Assembly (NCBI GenBank): GCA_021495925.1
Contig: JAKEKT010000055.1
Span: 1-64,000 of the forward strand
DNA length: 64,000 nucleotides
Reading direction: 5' to 3'
Source: Diplodia intermedia
Lineage: Eukaryota; Ascomycota; Dothideomycetes; Botryosphaeriales; Botryosphaeriaceae
The position numbers and the translations under genes are program-made. Numbering within the stretch: position 1 is the first letter of the stretch; each line of letters opens with the position of its first letter. The notes below the pieces were generated by a model that made no database searches, was not told where the DNA came from, and saw only the letters and a program-made list of their open reading frames with translations. Below, one piece after another: positions 1-11,798 of the stretch.

Positions 1-2774
1 CAAGTCCACCTCGAACCCGCTCCTCATACCTGCCCCCTCTCAATCCAAATCGACGATCCCCCCCGTGAACGGCTACATGGTATGTGACGGGGGAATTGAC
101 GGTTACCTACGTAGGTAGTGGGATCCAATATGAGAACGTAGATGCGGATTCAAGTGTACGCAGATGTGTGCAGATCTTGGAATCTTGTCGCCTACTATGG
201 CTATATGATCTGGCTGGCCCGGCGTGTATGCGAGGAATAGCTTCGTTAATTGAAAGAGTGTATGGCAATAAATGCACGTGTCTAAGTGACGTATTACAGT
301 TTGTTTTAGCGTACTGTATCGATTAATGCTAAAGGTAGCTCAGAGGCCTCCTTCCTAACTGACAAATCAGTTGTTGTCGTAATGAGGATGAATATGTTTT
401 TTTTAACTGTACGCAGTCAAAGTCATCATCCAGAGGAATCTATAGAATGTGAAGCCGTACAACATCTTTCGGACATCGACTTCAACTATGTATCTTACGT
501 GATATGTGAAAAGAAGAGGTAGAACGAACCCCCTTCTACCTCTTCCACGAACCAAGTGTCGGGCGCGGGGTCCACCACACGCACGTCATAAGCACCGCAC
601 AAGCAAAAGCAAAGGCAAAAAAAAAAAAAGGCTCCAGCTCCAAGGTCCAGCTCACCTCCAGCGCAGCCAACCCGGCCCGACGCAGAGACCGCAGCCGATT
701 CCGAGCGCCTCTCCTCCCCCCTGTCGTTACCCATCGCCCACCAACCAGTCAGCAGTAGGTACCCAGAGAAAAGAGGATCCCAGTACATACATACAACAAA
801 AAGCCGGGAAACGCAACCGGGTAACTACCCGCAGCCGCACGCGTGTTTTGGCTTTGGCGCCATGGCGCCGCCCGCCGGCGTGCCGGGTGTGATCGGGAAC
901 GGTTCCGAACGGGCCTTTTCACCGCTTCTTCGGAACTCTTTCCCCCCCACCCCCCCTCCCCCCTCCCTCTCTTCCAACTGCCCGCCCCCCTTCTTTTGCC
1001 CTTTTTTACGTCCTGCTTTTCGGCGCCGGCCGGTGAGGAGAAGATGAAGAAGAAGCGGCGCCCCCCACGTATGGGTACGTCAGTCGTCGGACGCAGTCTG
1101 CTAGTTGTACCGAGGATTATTTGGGGTGGGAAAGAAAAAGAAAAAAGCACACAGAAAAAAAGAGTACACACAGCCAGCCCACTTATGCCGCCGGAGCAAA
1201 GGTCGATTCTGGAGGCAATCCGCCGTTCGGCACGTTGATAGCTACCTATTGCGGTTAGACGGGAGGGGGAAGGATGAGCCAGCCAAAAAGTAAAAATTGT
1301 GGTTTTCTCTGATTCAAAAAAGAAGAGCCAAACGTCATGAGGCGCGGTCAGTCCTTTTTTTTTCTTCGGTGCTCCAGTGTGCCAGCTCTGGTGTGACACT
1401 GCCGTCGCGTCGCGTCGCATGTGACCATTGGCAAATCAGTCTCTTGCATCTTGGCGGTGGCATTTATGCATCGTCTTGTTTGACGAGAAGAAAAAGGGAG
1501 AGCGCAAGCGAAATGCCCGATGATAGGCCAACCACTAAGCGTCTGACAAGACATTGAAGCACTGTCTAACAATAAACTTTATCCTTCCTTCCAGAACCCG
1601 ACGGAGAAGCAACTGGAAAAGGCTTTAGGTGTGACGGGGGCGCCGCAGTTATAGCACCCGGGTATTATTGTTTGATCTACGCGATGAACCAGGTTCAAAA
1701 CAAGTTTGCCAACCCGGATCTCGCCGCAGAAAGCGAGGGGTGCACGGAATCGTTGGGAAAAAAAGAACCGTTCGCAGAATGCAAGCAGGGATGGTCCGCG
1801 GGGTTCTCCTGTCGCCGCCGTTCCGAGGCGTGATAGGACAATGGCGGCCGTCAGGCTCGGGAAGAAAGCGAGAGAGAGAGAGAGAAGTACCATCTTGCAC
1901 TGTACCATAGTCTACGGCTGGCTATCTAAACATACAGAGAGAAAGTAGAGTTGCAGAAGCCCCCCAACGTGAGTGATGCCGGACGGACGGAGAAGAGTGC
2001 GAATACGTGTGTGTGTGAGCAATGAAAAACGACGAAGCCACCCTTCCATACCATCTACCAGACCCGCGCTCCTCGCTCTTTAAACACCGGAACATGACCT
2101 TTAGCAAAGGAAAAAAAAAAACGACTCCTAGACAATGGAACAAAAAAAAAAAAGAAATCGACAAGCGAAAACGCCCGGCACCCCGGCCTCCACCAGCAGT
2201 TCTCTCTGCGAAGTAAAACTCCATGCTATTTCCCATTTTGATGATTTCCCGTCTCCTCGTCACAACGACAACACTCCCCCTTCCACGTAGCATGTCCCAC
2301 GAGCTCTTTGCTCCAACCCCCGCACAGCATTTCGGTACGTGTCCCACTTCCCCTGCTCTTCCTTGTTGCTTCCACACCTCTCCCCCGTAGTATCAAATGT
2401 TGAATTTCCCCTTTCGCGCTTTTCCAGCATGTCCCACCCTCCCCGTCTCCCAGTCGCCGAGAGCGCAGCACGAACGAGCCGGAGAGGAAAACAGACGCGC
2501 CGCCCGGAGTGGAGAGAAAAAGGCCGAGGCAGGGCAAATGTCAGCGCTCCATGCCGGTGAAGCGATGATCGTCGTCTAGGTCGTGATGTAGCCTCCGCCT
2601 CTTAAAAGGGAGGAGGGAATGATGCGATGATGATGATGAACCCACGGAGGGGGGAAGGGAACGGGGCGGCGGCGGCGGCATCAGCTGCTCGTCCCGAGTT
2701 CTCTTTGCTTGGCTGGCGGCGGCCCTCCCCCCCTCCTCCCTCTTTCAACAAGCACGGCCTAGCAGCATCAATCG
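1..2774. other. Intergenic, no gene recognised
   Basis: No reading frame here has a recognisable domain or protein-like composition. The open frames come from homopurine/homopyrimidine stretches such as A-runs near 618, 2110 and 2143, C/T-rich DNA near 940-1010 and a GA repeat near 1872. The right end is the 3' flank of the kinase gene that ends at 2775. Confidence 0.6.
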
Positions 2775-4074
2775 TCACTTGCTCCACACGCGGCTGTGCG
2801 CCACGAGCGCCCAGTCGATGTCGCGCCACAGCTTGTACTTCTCCTTGATCGGGTCGTCGAACAGGCTGTCCAGCTCGCGCCGCCACACCTCCTCGCGCCC
2901 GCGGCTGCGGCCCTCGCAGTACTCGCGCTCCGGCGGGCTGTACCCCGCCGTCTCCCAGTCCAGGATGCCCGTGATCCGCAGCGTCTTGGGGTCCACCATG
3001 ATGTTGACCGGCTGCAGGTCGCCGTGCGTGAAGACCTTTTCGTCCGACTCGTCCTCGGCCCGGATCCGCGCCACCAGCGGCTCGTCCGCCTCGCTGAGCT
3101 CGCCCGTCGTGCGGCTGTTGCGCAGCGCCTCGACCACGCCCTCGTTGTACTCGGCCCGGCTGCTGAACGGCCCGTACGTCTTCTGCTCGCCCGGGCTGGC
3201 CAGGCACAGGTGCTTGAAGACGATGTCTTCGCATGGCCCGCCCGGCCCGCTGCCGGGCTCGATGGCTGGCGTCTGTGGCTGCGGCGGCGGGGAAGCGTCG
3301 CCGGGGTGCGGGCTGTAGGCGTCGGAGCCGGCGCTGCTGCTGCCGGTGCTTCCGCGGTGGTGGTGGTGCGGGTTGCTCTGGTCGCCGTAGTTTGCAACGC
3401 TGCTTCCGCCGCCTAGGCTGCCGTACCAACTGCCTTTGAGTTCGCGCCATTGTTCAATGAAGCCGCGCAGCTGCTCGACGATGGAGACGCGTTTCTCGGC
3501 GTCCAGGCGGTCCCACAGCTCGCTGAGGGGCCGGCCCTCAATCTTCTCCATCAGGATGAAGCCTAGGTCGTCTTTCATGAAGCTCTGGTAGATCTCTGGC
3601 ACCGGTACGTTGGGCAGCCTCGTCTTTAGGAAGCGCATGGCCTCGGCTTCGGCCATTCGCACTGTCGGACCTTTCTTTAGGATGGCGTTTGCCGACGGTA
3701 GGTAGAAGATACGTGGGCCCAGCTTCTCCGGGAAGAGGTCCACGGCATTCTCCGGTATCAGCGGTACATCCTCAGATAGAAGGCGCCACGGCCGACGGGG
3801 CACCCGGCTTCTGTAAGTATGCAACGTCCGTTAGGTTCATGCTGATGTTGGAGGGGGGAGAGGTGTTGATGACGCAAGAAGTGGGGCTTGAAACGTGGAG
3901 GGGCAGGGCGGGGGGTTCGGGTATGGCGAGTGTGTGACAGTGAAGCGGTGGAAACAGGAGACTGTCGCAGGGGCGCAACGCTCACATCGGTCTGAATGCT
4001 AGATGGTGTAGAGGGGGTTCAGCGGGACTATCGTAAGCATACCTTGGGGGGTGTGCTGGCGCTGTTGAGCTCAT
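2775..4074 (-). CDS. APH/choline-kinase-like phosphotransferase family protein
   Basis: Predicted product of 355 aa from two exons: 4074-4043 (starts MSSTAPAHPP) and 3810-2775. The 232-nt intron has donor GTATGC and acceptor TTACAG, and the phase closes exactly. The fold is protein-kinase-like (aminoglycoside phosphotransferase family). A catalytic-loop motif HGDLQPVN lies near residue 272 and a metal-binding GILDWETAG near 294, with an N-lobe segment GFILMEKIEGRPLSELW. A Ser/His/Pro-rich insert of about 60 residues, with four consecutive His, separates the lobes; it is open in frame and has no obvious intron. Fungal genomes carry many such proteins with unknown small-molecule substrates, so a resistance role should not be inferred. 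The family is clear; the first exon rests on splice logic only. Confidence 0.8.
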
Positions 4075-5114
4075 GGCGACGTTTGTGCTGGCCAGCGACG
4101 GAAGCAATGCGCACGTCTGCGTCGGTGCCTGTTGGTGCCTGCGTTGGCTGCTGCTGCTGCTGCTATTGACTGCTGCTCTTCCGGCTCTTCTTCAGCGACG
4201 AGGTCAGATACTCCGCGGCGGAGTCCGGCCAGCGGCGCGGCTCAGACTGACTCGGCTCAGGACTAAGTCGAACCCAACGGCCCGAGACCTGCGGAGAGGA
4301 GAGGCGGAAGAAACGGAGGCGGCTGGCGGCAAGAGTACGAGGGAGAAAGGGCAGCTGGGTAGCGTCCGTCGTGGCCGTGGAATGGAGCCGGAATTTCCGA
4401 AGGAGGACCGGCGGCGGGTGACGGATGGAAGCAGTAGCCGTTCCTGGCAAAGGGTGCTTTGGATGGGGTGTGAGAGCGTGTGGGGGTTCGCAAGGCTAGA
4501 AGAGGGGAGGAGTCGAGCGGCGCGGCACGACGGGAAGCGGTTGGTCTCCTGCAGGGTCTTTTTCGCAGTTGCTCAGCTGGTCTCCTGATCCCTGTCAGTC
4601 CCGGCCCTTTCTCAACCTATTTTTTTCTGGCGGCGCCGGGCAGGAGAGAGGCCGTTGTGGAAGCCGCGTTGCTGACGTCGGTGGCGCGGGTCGTGACCAG
4701 CTGTATCCTGGATGCTTGCGGGTCAGGGGTGGGCGCGCGAGGGATCTTTGCGGTCAGGTCGAAAGAAGTGTCGGGCTGCAAAAAGACGAGACGAGGCGCC
4801 CACGCGGCGGAACAGCCTGCGTTGAGCCGTCCTGCCCCGCCGGCACGAGAGCAAAAGACGCTCGGATGCGACCATCCTTGCCCCATGCGGCAGGGATCTG
4901 TGCCAGACTTCTATCCAGACTGCCGGGTGCTGCTTGTGGAAAGCTAAAATCAACCTTGACATTTTTCGCAGGCTGAAGCCGTTCAGATGTCTGCGGGCCG
5001 CGGCGGCCTCCCCTAGAACTCCGCGAGCGCCCCCAGATGCGTCTACCAAAGCAAAGAATTTATACAGCTGCTCCCAAAGGGCGATGTGCGGTCACCTGAC
5101 GATCCGCCGAGACA
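4075..5114. other. Intergenic: upstream region of the kinase gene, downstream region of NOP2
   Basis: Both neighbours are on the minus strand, so this holds the kinase promoter and the NOP2 3' end. A CTG trinucleotide run near 4149 makes the plus strand read as a false leucine-rich signal peptide. No gene is seen. Confidence 0.55.
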
Positions 5115-7415
5115 CTACACCGACTTCCTCCCCGCCTTTTTCTTGCCCTTCGGCCCGGCCCCGACCTCGCCGTTGGCCTGTTTTGCCTCTGCATTTCCTG
5201 TTTTGGCAGATGCCTTGCTTTCCTTTTTGCTCGCCTTGTCGCCCTTTGAGCTCTTGCCCTTGCTCTCCTTCACCTCCTCCACTTCCTTCTGAGCCTCCTT
5301 GGCCTCTTTCTTCGCCTCCTTCGCCGCCTTCTTCGCCGCCTTTGCTTCCTTCTTTGCCTCCTTTGCCTCCTCCTTCGTTCCCTCGCTCACCTCCGCCTTC
5401 TCTCCCTCTTCGGATGACTTCTCACTCCCCTTCTTCGTCTTCTTACTCAACATCGCCTTCGGGTTCTTGCCCTTCCGCCTCATCTGGGACTTGATGTTCC
5501 TTTCGATGAGCTTCTGGTCCTCCTCGTCGTCCCAGCCACCAAACTCGTCTTCCGTCTCCTTGCCGCTCTCATCCGTCGTGATCGGGGTCTTGTCCACGAC
5601 CTCGGTCTCGTCATTCTTCTTGGGCCTGTACGACTTGGTGCTGGCGTTCGTCGCGCTGACAGCGTTGGCGGGCGTCGGGCCAGTCTTCTTGAACTTGGCG
5701 ACGAAGAAACCGTCCACGTTGTAGGCGTGCGGGTAGTAGCGACGCGTCTCCTTGAGGCTGGCGTGGAACTGACGTCCCTGGTAGCTGACGAAGCCCTCCT
5801 TGCCGAACGTGAGGCCGGTCGACACGAGCTTAACGTTCGGCCGCTTCTCCAGCGCGTACTGCACCACCCGCTCGTTCTCGTCCACCGTGACCGAACACGT
5901 TGAGTAGACAATGTAACCGCCCGTCTTCGAAGCGTGGTCGACACTGTCGATGGCGTGAAGAAGAAGCTGCTTCTGCAAGTGAGGCAGACGCATGAAGTCC
6001 AGCTCCGTCTTGTTGGTCTTGACACTAGCGTCCTTGGCGATGACACCAGTTCCCGAGCAGGGAGCATCGAGCAGGACACGGTCGAAACCGCCAATGACTC
6101 TGGGGAACTCCATGGCATCGTAGTGGCAAACAATGGTGTTCTTGACACCCAGACGATGGATGTTACCGATCAGACCCTTCGCACGGTCCTTGTTCGCATC
6201 GTTGGCGAAAATGCAACCAGTGTTCTTCATGAGCGCAGCCATGTGTGTTGTTTTACCACCAGGAGCGGAGGCCATGTCGAGAACGCGCTCGTTCTCCTGG
6301 GGTGCAAGGGCCATGACGGGCAGGAAGGAGGAAGCGGCTTGCAGAATGTAGTGTCCAGCGAGGTACTCGGGGGTGGCACCAATGGGAACCTGCGACTCGA
6401 AAATCTGGAGACCGACCTTGGACCACTTGCCGACTGGCTCAAGCGTCACGCCACGGTTGATGAGGGCCTGGGCGAGCTGGCGACGGTGGGAGCGGAGAGT
6501 GTTTGTCCTGATGACGACGGGACGGGGAGTCTCGTTGGCCTCGAAGAATGCGAAAGCCTCGCTCGGGGGGAATAGATGCCACAGCTTGTCCGCCATGTAC
6601 TGGGAGTATCCGTAGTAGGCACAAATATCCTTGAGTACCTGAGCCGTGTACTCTGCTCTCGACCTTCCGGGCTCGGCCAGATTCTTGAAATCGTTCAGGA
6701 GGCGGATGGTGTCGGTGATGCGAGTCCGCAGGAGCTGGAGATCAGGCGCGACATGCGGGCCTTCGTCGTCCTCATCGTCGCTCCCAGCGTCGCCCAGAAT
6801 CTTAGGGCGATCGCCAGCAATGTTGGTCTGCAACGCAGCCTCCTCCAATTCCGCCTGCGCCTCGGCCTCCTCCTGTGCCCTTTGCATATCGAGTCTGCGC
6901 GACAAGCCTTCGATGTTGGCGGCCGTGAGCCTCTCCTCGGCATCGTCGTCGTCGTCCTCATCCTCCGACCACATGGCTTGCTTGCCGGGCATATCTTCGT
7001 CGGAATCGACGACGTCGTCCGAGTCCTCGTCCAGGAAATCGTCGTCGGAAGGCATCTCGTCGGAGTTGATGAGCTCGTCCAGTCCGGTGACATCCTCATC
7101 CTCCCACATTTCCTCATCCTCATCTTCAGACTCGGGCTCGGGTGCCTTTTTGGATTTTTTGCTCACGCCGTTGGCCTTCGCCTTCTCCTTGACAGCGGGG
7201 GCAGCTTTGCCATTGGTCTTGGGCTTGACATCCTCCTTGACTTTTTTCGTCGGCTTCACCGAGGCGCCCTCGCCGGAGGTCCTGCGCTTCTTGGGCTTGC
7301 CATCGTGTCGGGTGGCTGGCTGGGCTTCGGGTGCGTCCTTGCGCTTGCGGGTGACGAGAGACTCGTCGAGGGGGGCGGGGACACCCTGCTTTTGCATGCG
7401 ACGGCTGGGGCCCAT
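5115..7415 (-). CDS. NOP2: 25S rRNA (cytosine-C5) methyltransferase Nop2
   Basis: Single-exon gene, 766 aa, starting at MGPSRRMQKQ. Nop2 is the nucleolar m5C methyltransferase of large-subunit rRNA and is needed for 60S assembly. The N-terminal third is basic, then strongly acidic (many D/E runs, residues about 60-230), typical of nucleolar proteins. The SAM-binding motif I (VLDMASAPGGKT) lies near residue 380. The two NOL1/NOP2/Sun cysteine motifs follow: DAPCSGTG near 452 and YSTCSVT near 504. The C-terminus is a long Lys/Ala/Glu-rich tail ending in a basic GKKKAGRKS. Another ATG-equivalent frame extension exists upstream but is not conserved-looking. It diverges from GET5 across 286 bp. 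Confidence 0.96.
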   Translation of the reverse strand: MGPSRRMQKQGVPAPLDESLVTRKRKDAPEAQPATRHDGKPKKRRTSGEGASVKPTKKVKEDVKPKTNGKAAPAVKEKAKANGVSKKSKKAPEPESEDEDEEMWEDEDVTGLDELINSDEMPSDDDFLDEDSDDVVDSDEDMPGKQAMWSEDEDDDDDAEERLTAANIEGLSRRLDMQRAQEEAEAQAELEEAALQTNIAGDRPKILGDAGSDDEDDEGPHVAPDLQLLRTRITDTIRLLNDFKNLAEPGRSRAEYTAQVLKDICAYYGYSQYMADKLWHLFPPSEAFAFFEANETPRPVVIRTNTLRSHRRQLAQALINRGVTLEPVGKWSKVGLQIFESQVPIGATPEYLAGHYILQAASSFLPVMALAPQENERVLDMASAPGGKTTHMAALMKNTGCIFANDANKDRAKGLIGNIHRLGVKNTIVCHYDAMEFPRVIGGFDRVLLDAPCSGTGVIAKDASVKTNKTELDFMRLPHLQKQLLLHAIDSVDHASKTGGYIVYSTCSVTVDENERVVQYALEKRPNVKLVSTGLTFGKEGFVSYQGRQFHASLKETRRYYPHAYNVDGFFVAKFKKTGPTPANAVSATNASTKSYRPKKNDETEVVDKTPITTDESGKETEDEFGGWDDEEDQKLIERNIKSQMRRKGKNPKAMLSKKTKKGSEKSSEEGEKAEVSEGTKEEAKEAKKEAKAAKKAAKEAKKEAKEAQKEVEEVKESKGKSSKGDKASKKESKASAKTGNAEAKQANGEVGAGPKGKKKAGRKSV

Positions 7416-7701
7416 GTTTGCGGTGGGAAGAGGTGGCGAGGTGAGAAAAGTGTGAGGAAACAGCAGAAGACTGGCCTCGTCGCGGACTTCAGATCGCAAA
7501 AAATCCGGGTCGCCGTCCGTGCGGTGCGGCAGAATCCGCTCACCGCCCCGATCGCTCGAGCGTCCCGCGCCAGGCCAGGCAGGATAGCATCATCACCCAA
7601 TTGCGCCAACCTTAAGCTCCTCCTCCCCCGCTCTCGCGCGCTTGTTTCCTCAACTCCCCACCACATTCCTACCTAGACCAAACCCCGGCTCCTCCTTCAC
7701 C
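7416..7701. promoter_or_regulatory. Divergent promoter between NOP2 and GET5
   Basis: These 286 bp separate two divergent start codons and must carry both 5'UTRs and core promoters. The GET5 side is pyrimidine-rich (runs of CTCC) just before its ATG. No TATA box is evident. Confidence 0.6.
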
Positions 7702-8635
7702 ATGACGGAACTGTCTTTCGCAAAACAGTTCCTCACAGCGCTTGAGGCGCGCCCCGCCCGCCTCTCCAGTGACCATGTCGTAGACCCCAAGAGCTACCCA
7801 GCGCAGCCGGCCGTACGTCCTCCTTTCCCCCTCTCCCAAAACCCCCATCGCCCTGCAACCGCAAAGAAGAACCAATCCCCTCTCCACGCCACACGCTAAC
7901 ACCCCCACCCAGTTCATCCTCCCCCGCATGCCCCAACCCAAGCGCAAACCCACCACCACTCGCACCACCACGGACGCCGCCGACCAACCCACCACCACCA
8001 CCGCGGACACCACCGCCGCCACCGCCACCGAAACCGACCCCCACGTAACCGTCACCCTCAAACCCACCCGCCCCACCCTCCCGCCCTACACCCTCCCCTT
8101 GCCCGTCTCCGCCGCCACGACGTCGATGCACGACCTCAAAGCCGCCTACGCCGCCTCGGTGGCATCTCCCGGCGGCGGCGGGCAGGAGCTGTCGACCAGC
8201 AAGATCAAAGTCCTCTACGCCAAGAAACCCGTCAACGACACCAAAACGATCAAGGACGTCTTAGCAGGAACGACGGGTAATGGTGGTGGTGGTGGCGCAG
8301 CAGCAGTCGAGTTCAGCATCATGGTCCTCGGCGGCGGCGCAACGGCAACAGGCACGAGCACGCCCGCCATCTCGACGCCCGAACGCCTCGCCAGCCCGCC
8401 CGTCGCGGCGTCGGTTCCGCCTCCGTCGCAGCCCGAGATCGAAATGGGCGAGGCGCCGCCGGTGGGTTCGGAAGGCGGTGCGGCGGCGATGGCAGCGATG
8501 GCAGCGCAGACGGACGACCCGGGCTTCTGGGCCGACTTGAAGGGCTTCCTCGTGCAGCGGCTCAAGGACGAGGCCGAGGGCGAGCGGTTGGCGGGCGTGT
8601 TCAGGGAGGCGTGGGCGCGGCAGCAGAAGCAGTAA
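7702..8635 (+). CDS. GET5: Get5/Mdy2-like ubiquitin-fold protein of the tail-anchored protein insertion pathway
   Basis: Two exons, 7702-7812 and 7913-8635; the 100-nt intron has donor GTACGT and acceptor CCCAG. The spliced product is 277 aa. Exon 1 (MTELSFAKQFLTALEARP) is the Get4-binding N-terminal segment of Get5. A ubiquitin-like domain follows at about residues 75-150 (VTVTLKPTRP ... KIKVLYAKKPV), and then a low-complexity linker. A C-terminal helical segment (DPGFWADLKGFLVQRL) corresponds to the Get5 homodimerisation domain. Get5 joins Get4 to Sgt2 and hands tail-anchored proteins to Get3 in the cytosol. The domain order matches the family; length is close to other fungal versions. Confidence 0.9.
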
Positions 8636-9476
8636 CAGCAGTAGCAGCAGTAGCAGCGGGAGCAGGAGGGTGTGTAGGGCTTTTCCGTTGTTTTGGATTA
8701 TAGGTAGTAGGGTGGGTGGGTGGAGTCATCAGTGAGGGCACACGACGACGAACGGGAAGACGGGAGAGAGGGGGTTTTCTTTGGAACCTGGGTTTGCGTT
8801 CGAGCGGTGTCGATGGTTGGCGGGGAGGTGGGGGGAGGTGGGGGAGGAGGAGGAAGAAGAAGAAGAAGGAGAAAAACAAAAGAGGCGGATATATATGTGT
8901 AATGGGATGGATATAATGGGTGCTTCCGCTTCCATGCATTTGTGTTTTGGTGCATCCCCCCATCTTTGAGACTCTGCGGGACGGAATACTGCCCGGTGCA
9001 GCAGCAACCCCACTAGGTACTCGAGACGTATACATGCAGCAGTATGAATAGCCAAACGACGAAGCACGTGCATACATTATCAAACAGAGATCGGATGAAA
9101 CAAAAGCGAGCATGTTGCCGGAGTAAAGCATTTTCCTTCTATCATCCCAAAAACTTGTGTGCTATCAGGCAGGCAGCAGCCGCAGCGCGCGGGTTGAAGC
9201 AGCAGCATGACTGACTGCGCAGAAAAAGGAACATCAACACGCCGCCCTTTCCCTCCCCCGCGACTATCTTTCCCACGACTGAGGGTATTCAACTGCTCCA
9301 GACACCGCCCAGCCGCCCTCCGCTAGCTACTAGCATGCCTCGTGAATGCTTCCAGAAAACAAACAAGGGGTGTTTGCGCTCAGTTTTGCTGCTATCAAGA
9401 AAAAGATTTGGCCGCCGTGTCCTCCCCGGTCAAAAGGGAAACGAGGGCCGTTTTTGGCACTTTTTCCTCGGCGAGC
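8636..9476. other. Convergent 3' flanks of GET5 and cofilin
   Basis: Both neighbouring genes end here. It contains CAG/TAG triplets just after the GET5 stop and a purine-rich GA/AAG tract near 8845-8880. No coding signal is seen. Confidence 0.6.
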
Positions 9477-10433
9477 TTAGAAGCGGCCCTTGGAAACCTT
9501 CTCGATGATAGACTCGTACTCGATGTCAGCCTCGTCGTTGGCCTGGATGTCGATGGCGATGCCGGTGAGCGCGCGCTTGATGGCGTCCTTGGAGGAAGAG
9601 TAAACCATCTTGGGCTGTACATGGGGTCACGCGATGGTTAGCGCCGGATTTCACTTCGTGGGAAAGGACCCGTCTGAACATCTGCTTACCCAGGGAGCAA
9701 GGTTGTCGGGGATCCAGGAGAGGAAGGTGATCTTGTTCCTGTTTCGGTCCGTCAGCAATCGTTGGCGCTCTCGGAAGGGGAGAGAGACGCGGGGGAGGGT
9801 GGGCAAATTCAGCAAAAAATAGACAAACGTACCTCAGACCCTCGCCGTAGGAGCCGGCGGCCGCGTCGTACATGACATCGTAGACGGCGTACCGCGCGCC
9901 GGGGCCCTCCTTGCCCGCCTTGTTCTTGGTCTTGGAGTTGATCAGGTACTCGCGGAAGGCGTTCCACTGCGCCTCCTCGCTCTCCTCGGACTTGGGCTCG
10001 GTCTTCTCGATGACAATCTCCTTTCCGTTGTCCGCGATCTGGTAGACGATCCACTTGATCTCCTTGCCCAGCTTAAGCTCGTTGAACTTGCTGACGCAGT
10101 CCGGAGAGACCGAGACACTAGAGGCGGCACGCGGGCGCAAAAGTCAGCACGGCGAGAAGCGAAAAAAAGCGGTGGGCGGCTGATTTCCACATGGGGCGGG
10201 ACGCGGCCATCAATGACCGCGGCGTGGGCAGCAGTCAGGACGCGTCTGCCGTCGGGAGCGTCGCGTGCGCGGGGCCAGGGCTGCGTAGATAGCGAGCGGC
10301 GGCCGGGGGCGCGCGAGTTGAGGGGGAGGGGGAGGGGTAGGGGCAGGAATCACTAACCCGGAGGAAGCCTGCAGCGCGCGGGGCAAGTTAGCATCGCCGC
10401 GTCGACGACGGGACTGCGACGGGCACTTACCAT
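9477..10433 (-). CDS. COF1: Cofilin (ADF family actin-severing protein)
   Basis: Five coding exons on the minus strand: 10433-10431 (ATG alone), 10368-10358 (11 nt), 10117-9833, 9738-9690 and 9614-9477, giving 161 aa. Spliced, the start reads MASSGVSVSPDC, the classic cofilin N-terminus with the regulatory N-terminal serine. The body contains FNELKLGKEIKWIVYQI, ARYAVYDVMYD and NKITFLSWIPDNLAPW. The long actin-binding helix follows (KMVYSSSKDAIKRALTG), and the protein ends KVSKGRF. Cofilin binds and severs ADP-actin filaments in the cytosol. Donors are GTAAGT, GTTAGT, GTACGT and GTAAGC, and all acceptors are YAG. An acidic/Lys-rich insert near residue 50-70 makes it longer than yeast cofilin (143 aa). 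Confidence 0.95.
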
Positions 10434-11798
10434 TGCGACGGTTATGTGAGGTGGTGAAGTTGGAGACGGGAGACTGGCGGCGGAAGGAAACTTGTCAGCA
10501 CCGTCGTCAGCGCATGTGGGCAGCGGGCGGGCGGGCAGCCAGGCGGTGGCGTCATGCGTGTGGGCGGGCGTCGAGCAGGCGGTTGGGCGACTTACAGCGA
10601 GGAATGGAGCGTGCGAAAGCGCGTTGGAGAGTGCGGCGGAGGGGAATGGGAAGTGCGGTGGTGGTGGATGCAAGAAGGTGTTGCGGGCTGGAAGGAAGTT
10701 GTTTGGGTAGAGGGGCACAGAGCGGCCAGCTAGTGGGGACTGGAGATTGAGCCACTTTGACAGCCAGCCCTGTGCCGTCCCAAGCACCCACCGCTGGTCT
10801 GCCATGGACGAGGCCGCGTCGTAAACAATGCTTGCCGCGCCCGACGCCCGGCATCATGTTCCCTCCAGGCTGCCGTGCTTGGGTGCCGCCTAGCGCCCTC
10901 TGGGCGCTGTTGTCCTGGAAATGCCGTCGCGGGTGCTCAGGCATCAAGGCTGCGCTTCCACTTCCAGGGAACAGGTGCCGTCGCTTCCTCCCGCCCAAGC
11001 GGCATCAATGCGCCGCGCGTGCGCGACTCCATTGCCCCTCGGTGTTCGTCTGCTGAGGCGCGTCCGCCCGTCGACCGGCTGCCCCCTCCTGAGCAGCGCC
11101 AATCATCAGATCAGGGTCTCCCGCTTTCGAAGGGCCCTCGCTCGTCTGTTCCCGCGCTGGATGCCGCCTGCGAGCCCCACGTTATGCAGATGACATCACC
11201 CCCCAGCTGCCCGATGCGTCCCGAATCATCCCACTCGGCAGCAAAGTTGACTACCGGTATATGAGCCCAGACACCGTCACAGCACCGTTGTGTCGCGATG
11301 CTGAGCGTGAAAGAATCAACAGGAGCTGCCTACATTTGAGGTGCGTTGTGCTTCGTGTCCACATGCGCCCGTCTGAATCCTGCTGCCTCCCATTTATCGC
11401 TGCCTGCCACTTGTGATCCATGGTCAGTGATTTCGCGTAGAGTGCGTCAGTACCTCCGGGCGGCTTATGCTAATTATCGATTTATCACATTGCCATTCAC
11501 CATCTGCAAGCACTGCTGATTTACATCGCCACTCAACTTTCATTGTAACTTTTTTTTGTTCGTTCGTCGCTGTGTAGATACAATATCATACAAATATAAA
11601 AACTCCTCGCTCCGCCAGGCCCAGTTGTAGCCAGAAACAATGAGTTTTATGAGAGCGGAGATGAGGCGCCAATAACTAACACAAGTGTCGAAAATGTAGA
11701 GGTAGTAGACAGCGGGTATACAGGGTGACGGAGGAACGGAGATTCACTTTTTCTTTTCTTTTTTTTGTTTCGATTTTCCTTCACATCGGCGAAGCAGT
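10434..11798. other. Intergenic: cofilin upstream region, HSP60 downstream region
   Basis: About 1.4 kb without a supported gene. GC-rich frames at 10.4-11.2 kb lack domain-like content. An A+T-richer stretch near 11.46-11.66 kb probably belongs to the HSP60 3' end. Confidence 0.55.

Noticed and set aside
749..1420. 223-codon frame on the minus strand
   Set aside because: Built from poly-purine/pyrimidine DNA (Lys/Phe/Arg runs); no domain or credible start.
4073..4588. Apparent secreted protein with a leucine-rich signal peptide
   Set aside because: The leucine run is a CTG trinucleotide repeat and the rest has no protein-like features. It also overlaps the 5' end of the minus-strand kinase.
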